Of a stretch of 8,136 bases of DNA, positions 5,197 through 8,136 are shown piece by piece. The stretch is from contig KL569142.1 in the NCBI GenBank assembly GCA_000715635.1, forward strand, positions 13,256 through 21,391, given 5' to 3'. Positions within the stretch are counted from its first letter, which is position 1. Each line of letters starts with the position of its first letter. Below the pieces are notes generated by a model. The model worked only from the letters and a program-made list of their open reading frames with translations. It did not search any database and was not told the DNA's origin. Position numbers and translations under genes: made by a program. The DNA is from Streptomyces violaceus (GTDB taxonomy: Bacteria; Actinomycetota; Actinomycetes; Streptomycetales; Streptomycetaceae).

Positions 5197-6007
5197 CCGG
5201 CACCGCGCCGAGCTCGATCCCGAACCGCTCCCGGTACACCCCGAGCACCGCCTCGTCCGTTCCCAGCTCCCTCTCCTCCCGCGTCCCGTCGGCCGCCGTC
5301 ACCGTGAACTTGCGTCCGCTGAGCGTGATCCTCCCTCCGTCCTCCGTGACCCGCGAGCAGACCAGCGACCGCGTGAAGTGCGACACCGACGACGTGCTGT
5401 GCCACCAGGCCCCGGCCACGAAGTCACCGAGCGCCCGCGGCCGCACCTCCAGGCGGTACTGCGGTCTGCCGTCACGGATCACGTGCAGGTCCGCCGCCTC
5501 CACCGTGTCGTGTCCACCGCGCACCCCGGCCGCGTCCGGCCCCGCCTCCACGATCCGGAACGTGCCCCCCGGGTCCTCCTGTTCTCCCCGCTCCCCGAAC
5601 TCCAGGGGAAGGTGGCTGTGCGCCCCGAACCCGACGTCGGCCAGCCAGTCGCCCCCGTCCACCGTCCGCACCCGCAGCGCGAGATGGTCGTAGGGGATCC
5701 CGAGCCGCTCCTCGTCCCCGTACACCCGCCCCGCGAGCAGTGCCACCTCGTAGCCCAGCGCGGCGAGCAACGCCCCGAAGGCTCCGTTGAGTTCGTAACA
5801 GAACCCGCCCCGCCGGGCGCCCACCACCTTGTCCAGCAGTCGCTTCTCCTCCAGCACGATCTCCTCGCCGAGATGGATCGAGAGGTTCTCGAACGGCACG
5901 GTCCGCAGATGCCGCAGGTGCAGCTCGCGCAGCGCGTCGACGGTGGGCCACGCCGGGGGCTCGACCCCCAGGCGGCGGAGATAGGCATCAACCTGTGCTG
6001 AGTTCAT
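5168..6007 (-). CDS. Arylamine N-acetyltransferase
   Basis: NAT enzymes transfer an acyl group, usually from acetyl-CoA, to arylamines, hydrazines or related substrates through a cysteine thioester. The 279-residue product has the family's length and a complete triad: Cys70 in RRGGFCYELN, His108 in PYDHLALRV and Asp124 in WLADVGFG. The N-terminal helical part includes LRHLRTVPFENLSIH (residues 33-47), another family hallmark. No signal peptide or membrane segment. The ATG at 6007 begins 4 nt after the comEC stop; GAGGG overlaps that stop but is very close to the ATG, so translational coupling is likely. Some actinobacterial NATs act in secondary metabolism (for example amide synthases closing ansamycins), but no biosynthetic genes are near. 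A general detoxification or acylation role is the default inference. Confidence 0.95.
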   Translation of the reverse strand: MNSAQVDAYLRRLGVEPPAWPTVDALRELHLRHLRTVPFENLSIHLGEEIVLEEKRLLDKVVGARRGGFCYELNGAFGALLAALGYEVALLAGRVYGDEERLGIPYDHLALRVRTVDGGDWLADVGFGAHSHLPLEFGERGEQEDPGGTFRIVEAGPDAAGVRGGHDTVEAADLHVIRDGRPQYRLEVRPRALGDFVAGAWWHSTSSVSHFTRSLVCSRVTEDGGRITLSGRKFTVTAADGTREERELGTDEAVLGVYRERFGIELGAVPVVRGTGREG

Positions 6008-6011
6008 GCCC

Positions 6012-8136
6012 TCAGTCTCGCGCCACCCTCAGCTCCTCGCCCCCTCCTACGACCGCCAGTGCGCCGTCCCGGTCCGTCCGCAGCACCGTCGCACCCCCGG
6101 CGCGCAGCGCCGCCACCGTGCCGGGCGCCGGATGCCCATAGGTGTTGTTCGCCCCGCAGCTGATCAGGGCCAGCCGCGGGGCCGCCCGGCGTATGAGGCC
6201 GGGGTCCTGGTAGGCCGAGCCGTGGTGGGCGACTTTCAGCACGTCCACGCCCTCCAGTGCCTCGGCCGCCCGCGACCTGGCCAGCGCCCGCTGGGCCGGG
6301 GGTTCGAGGTCCCCGAGGAGCAGCAGCCGCAACCCGGCCGACCGGACCAGCATGGCCACACTGGCGTCGTTCGGCCCCTCCGGCACCGGGTGGGCCGGGA
6401 GCACCTGCGGATGCGAGCCCGGCGGCGAGCTCGCTGACGGCGGTGGCGGGCTCGGTGGCGGCCACACCACCTGCCAGGACAACCCGCCCGCGCGGCGCTG
6501 TTCCCCGGCGGCGGCGCTCGTCACGGGCACCCGCCGGGCCGCCGCCTGTCTCCGCACGAACGCGGCCTGGTCCGCGGGCTCCTCGAAGCCCGTCGTCTCG
6601 ATCGCGCCCACGGCCCGTCCGCGCAGCACACCGGGCAGCCCCGCCACGTGATCGGCGTGGAAGTGGGTGAGCACGACCAGCGGGATCCTGGTGATGCCGA
6701 GTGCGCGCAGGCAGTGGTCGACGAGCTGCGGATCGGGCCCGGCGTCCACCACCACTCCGGCGCCCTCACCCGCCGCGAGCACCATGGCGTCGCCCTGCCC
6801 CACGTCACACATCACCAGCCGCCAGCCCGGCGGCGGCCAGCCCGTGATCACCCGGGCCAGCGGCGGCGGCTGCACCACCGCCAGCGCCAGCAGCAGCCCG
6901 CAGACCGCGCACCACCACGGATGCCCGAGCAGCCGCCGCCCCACGAGCAGCACCACCAGGGTCACGGCCGCGAGCAGCGCCGCGCCCGCCCAGCTGCCCG
7001 GCCAGTCCACCCCCGCCCCCGGCAGCGCCGCTCCGGTCCGGGCGATCTCCGCGATCCACTCGGCGGGCCACTGCGCACACCACGCCAGGGCCTTGGCCAC
7101 CGGCATCCCCACCGGTGCCGTGGCCAGTGCCGCGAAGCCCAGCACGGTGGCGGGCGCGATCGCGAACTCCGCGAGCAGATTGCACGGCACGGCGACCAGG
7201 CTCACCCGCGCCGACAAGACGGTGACCACGGGCGCGCACAGGGCCTGCGCGGCGGCAGCGGCGGCCAGTGCCTCGGCGAGCCTGGGCGGCACCCCGCGCC
7301 GCCGCAGCCCGGCGCTCCACCGCGGCGCGAGCGTGAGCAGCGCCCCGGTGGCCACGACGGACAGCAGGAACCCGTAACTCCGCGCCAGCCACGGGTCGTA
7401 CAGCACCAGCAGCAGGACCGCCGTCGCCAGCGCCGGGATCAGCGACCTCCGGCGGCCGGTCGCGAGGGCGAGCAGCGCGACGGCTCCGCAGGCCGCCGCC
7501 CGCAGCACGCTCGGATCCGGTCTGCAGACCACGACGAACCCGAGGGAGAGCGCACCCCCGAGCACCGCCGTCCCCCGCAGGGAGATACCGAGACGAGGCG
7601 CGAGGCCCCGCCGCTCGACGTGTTGCGCCAGTCCCGGCGGCCCGAGCAGCAGGGCGAGGAGGATCGTGAAGTTGGCCCCTGACACAGCGAGTGTGTGCGT
7701 GAGGTCGGTTTCCTTGAAGGCCTCCTCCAGCTCCGGGGTGATCCGCGAGGTGTCCCCCACGACCAGCCCCGGCAACAGGGCCCGAGCATCCGCCGGCAGC
7801 CCGCTGGTCGCCTCCCGCAGCCCGGCACGCAGCCGCCCGGCGAGCCGCTGAGCTCCCGAGGGCTCTCCCACCACCTCCGGTACGCCCTGATCGCGGACGC
7901 GCAGCACGGCCGCGACCCGGTCACCGCCCGTCATCGCGGGTGCCAGCCGCGCGCTCACCCTCAGTCGCGTCGACGGCAGCAGCCCGAGCCACGGCGACCG
8001 CACCCGCTCGCCGGCCGCCGACCCCGGCAGCCCACCCCCGGTGCCCCCACGGGCCGACCTCACGTCGACGATCATCAGCACCGGCGCCCGCGTCACCACT
8101 GTCGTGCCCCCCGCCTCGTGGACCCGCCGCACCTCG
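6012..8136 (-). CDS. comEC: ComEC/Rec2-type DNA-uptake channel protein, N-terminus beyond window edge
   Basis: ComEC forms the inner-membrane channel for single-stranded DNA during natural transformation. The frame is open at the right edge; about 708 codons are visible and the usual N-terminal membrane segments are missing. Numbering from the GTG at 8132: an OB-like region to about 100; the Competence domain (about 110-400) with LLPGLVVGDTSRITPELEEA and the LTHTLAVSGANFTILLAL signature (144-161), followed by several hydrophobic membrane segments. A metallo-beta-lactamase-like domain (about 438-700) has MCDVGQGDAM, the metal motif HFHADH (490-495), GDLEPPAQ with Asp608, AHHGS (635-639) and NNTYGHP (662-668), so its metal site looks intact. 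A Pro/Ser-rich insert lies at about 558-585. The GTG at 8132 is unlikely to be the true start. NAT follows 4 nt downstream. Confidence 0.95.
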   Translation of the reverse strand, partial: EVRRVHEAGGTTVVTRAPVLMIVDVRSARGGTGGGLPGSAAGERVRSPWLGLLPSTRLRVSARLAPAMTGGDRVAAVLRVRDQGVPEVVGEPSGAQRLAGRLRAGLREATSGLPADARALLPGLVVGDTSRITPELEEAFKETDLTHTLAVSGANFTILLALLLGPPGLAQHVERRGLAPRLGISLRGTAVLGGALSLGFVVVCRPDPSVLRAAACGAVALLALATGRRRSLIPALATAVLLLVLYDPWLARSYGFLLSVVATGALLTLAPRWSAGLRRRGVPPRLAEALAAAAAAQALCAPVVTVLSARVSLVAVPCNLLAEFAIAPATVLGFAALATAPVGMPVAKALAWCAQWPAEWIAEIARTGAALPGAGVDWPGSWAGAALLAAVTLVVLLVGRRLLGHPWWCAVCGLLLALAVVQPPPLARVITGWPPPGWRLVMCDVGQGDAMVLAAGEGAGVVVDAGPDPQLVDHCLRALGITRIPLVVLTHFHADHVAGLPGVLRGRAVGAIETTGFEEPADQAAFVRRQAAARRVPVTSAAAGEQRRAGGLSWQVVWPPPSPPPPSASSPPGSHPQVLPAHPVPEGPNDASVAMLVRSAGLRLLLLGDLEPPAQRALARSRAAEALEGVDVLKVAHHGSAYQDPGLIRRAAPRLALISCGANNTYGHPAPGTVAALRAGGATVLRTDRDGALAVVGGGEELRVARD

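Noticed and set aside
6648..7682. 344-codon plus-strand open frame inside comEC
   Set aside because: It is antisense to the ComEC metal-site and membrane regions; its Arg/Gln/His/Pro-rich product is a GC-bias artefact.

Overview
The window is GC-rich actinobacterial chromosome, almost certainly Streptomyces or a close relative. The evidence is the strong third-position GC bias, GTG starts on lepA and rpsT, and proteins (LepA, S20, HolA, ComEC) that read like Streptomyces orthologues. It is a core housekeeping region with a few accessory genes. I see no insertion sequence, phage gene, CRISPR array, tRNA or rRNA.

Layout, left to right. (1) 1-1087, minus strand: the N-terminal 362 codons of the ribosomal GTPase LepA (EF4), running off the left edge. 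(2) 1088-1316: a 229-bp divergent control region holding a long inverted repeat, a candidate rpsT promoter, a leader hairpin and a tandem 10-bp repeat. (3) 1317-1583, plus: rpsT, ribosomal protein S20. (4) 1584-1759: two strong hairpins between convergent genes, probably terminators. (5) 1760-2155, minus, and 2243-2668, plus: a divergent pair, a SnoaL-like (NTF2-fold) protein and a VOC/glyoxalase-fold protein. (6) 2679-3668, minus: holA, clamp-loader delta subunit, ending only 10 nt from the convergent VOC gene. (7) 3780-4034, minus: a small, very acidic protein of unknown function. (8) 4078-4959, minus: a two-domain YceI-family protein. (9) 4960-5167: a promoter-like intergenic region. (10) 5168-6007, minus: an arylamine N-acetyltransferase with an intact Cys-His-Asp triad. 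(11) 6012-8136, minus: comEC, open at the right edge, lacking its N-terminus here but with a complete C-terminal metallo-beta-lactamase domain.

How they fit: comEC, holA, rpsT and lepA form an old neighbourhood also known from Firmicutes such as Bacillus subtilis. Here accessory genes (NAT, YceI, the small acidic protein, VOC, SnoaL) sit between the core members. comEC and NAT are 4 nt apart and very probably co-transcribed. A hairpin at the NAT stop suggests that transcription unit ends there. YceI, the acidic ORF and holA follow on the same strand, with gaps of 43 and 111 nt.

No clearly new system is visible. The items most worth a second look are regulatory DNA: the inverted repeat between lepA and rpsT, the rpsT leader, three CGGACGGA boxes at exact 20-bp spacing upstream of holA, and the ATGTG/CACAT cluster upstream of the YceI gene.
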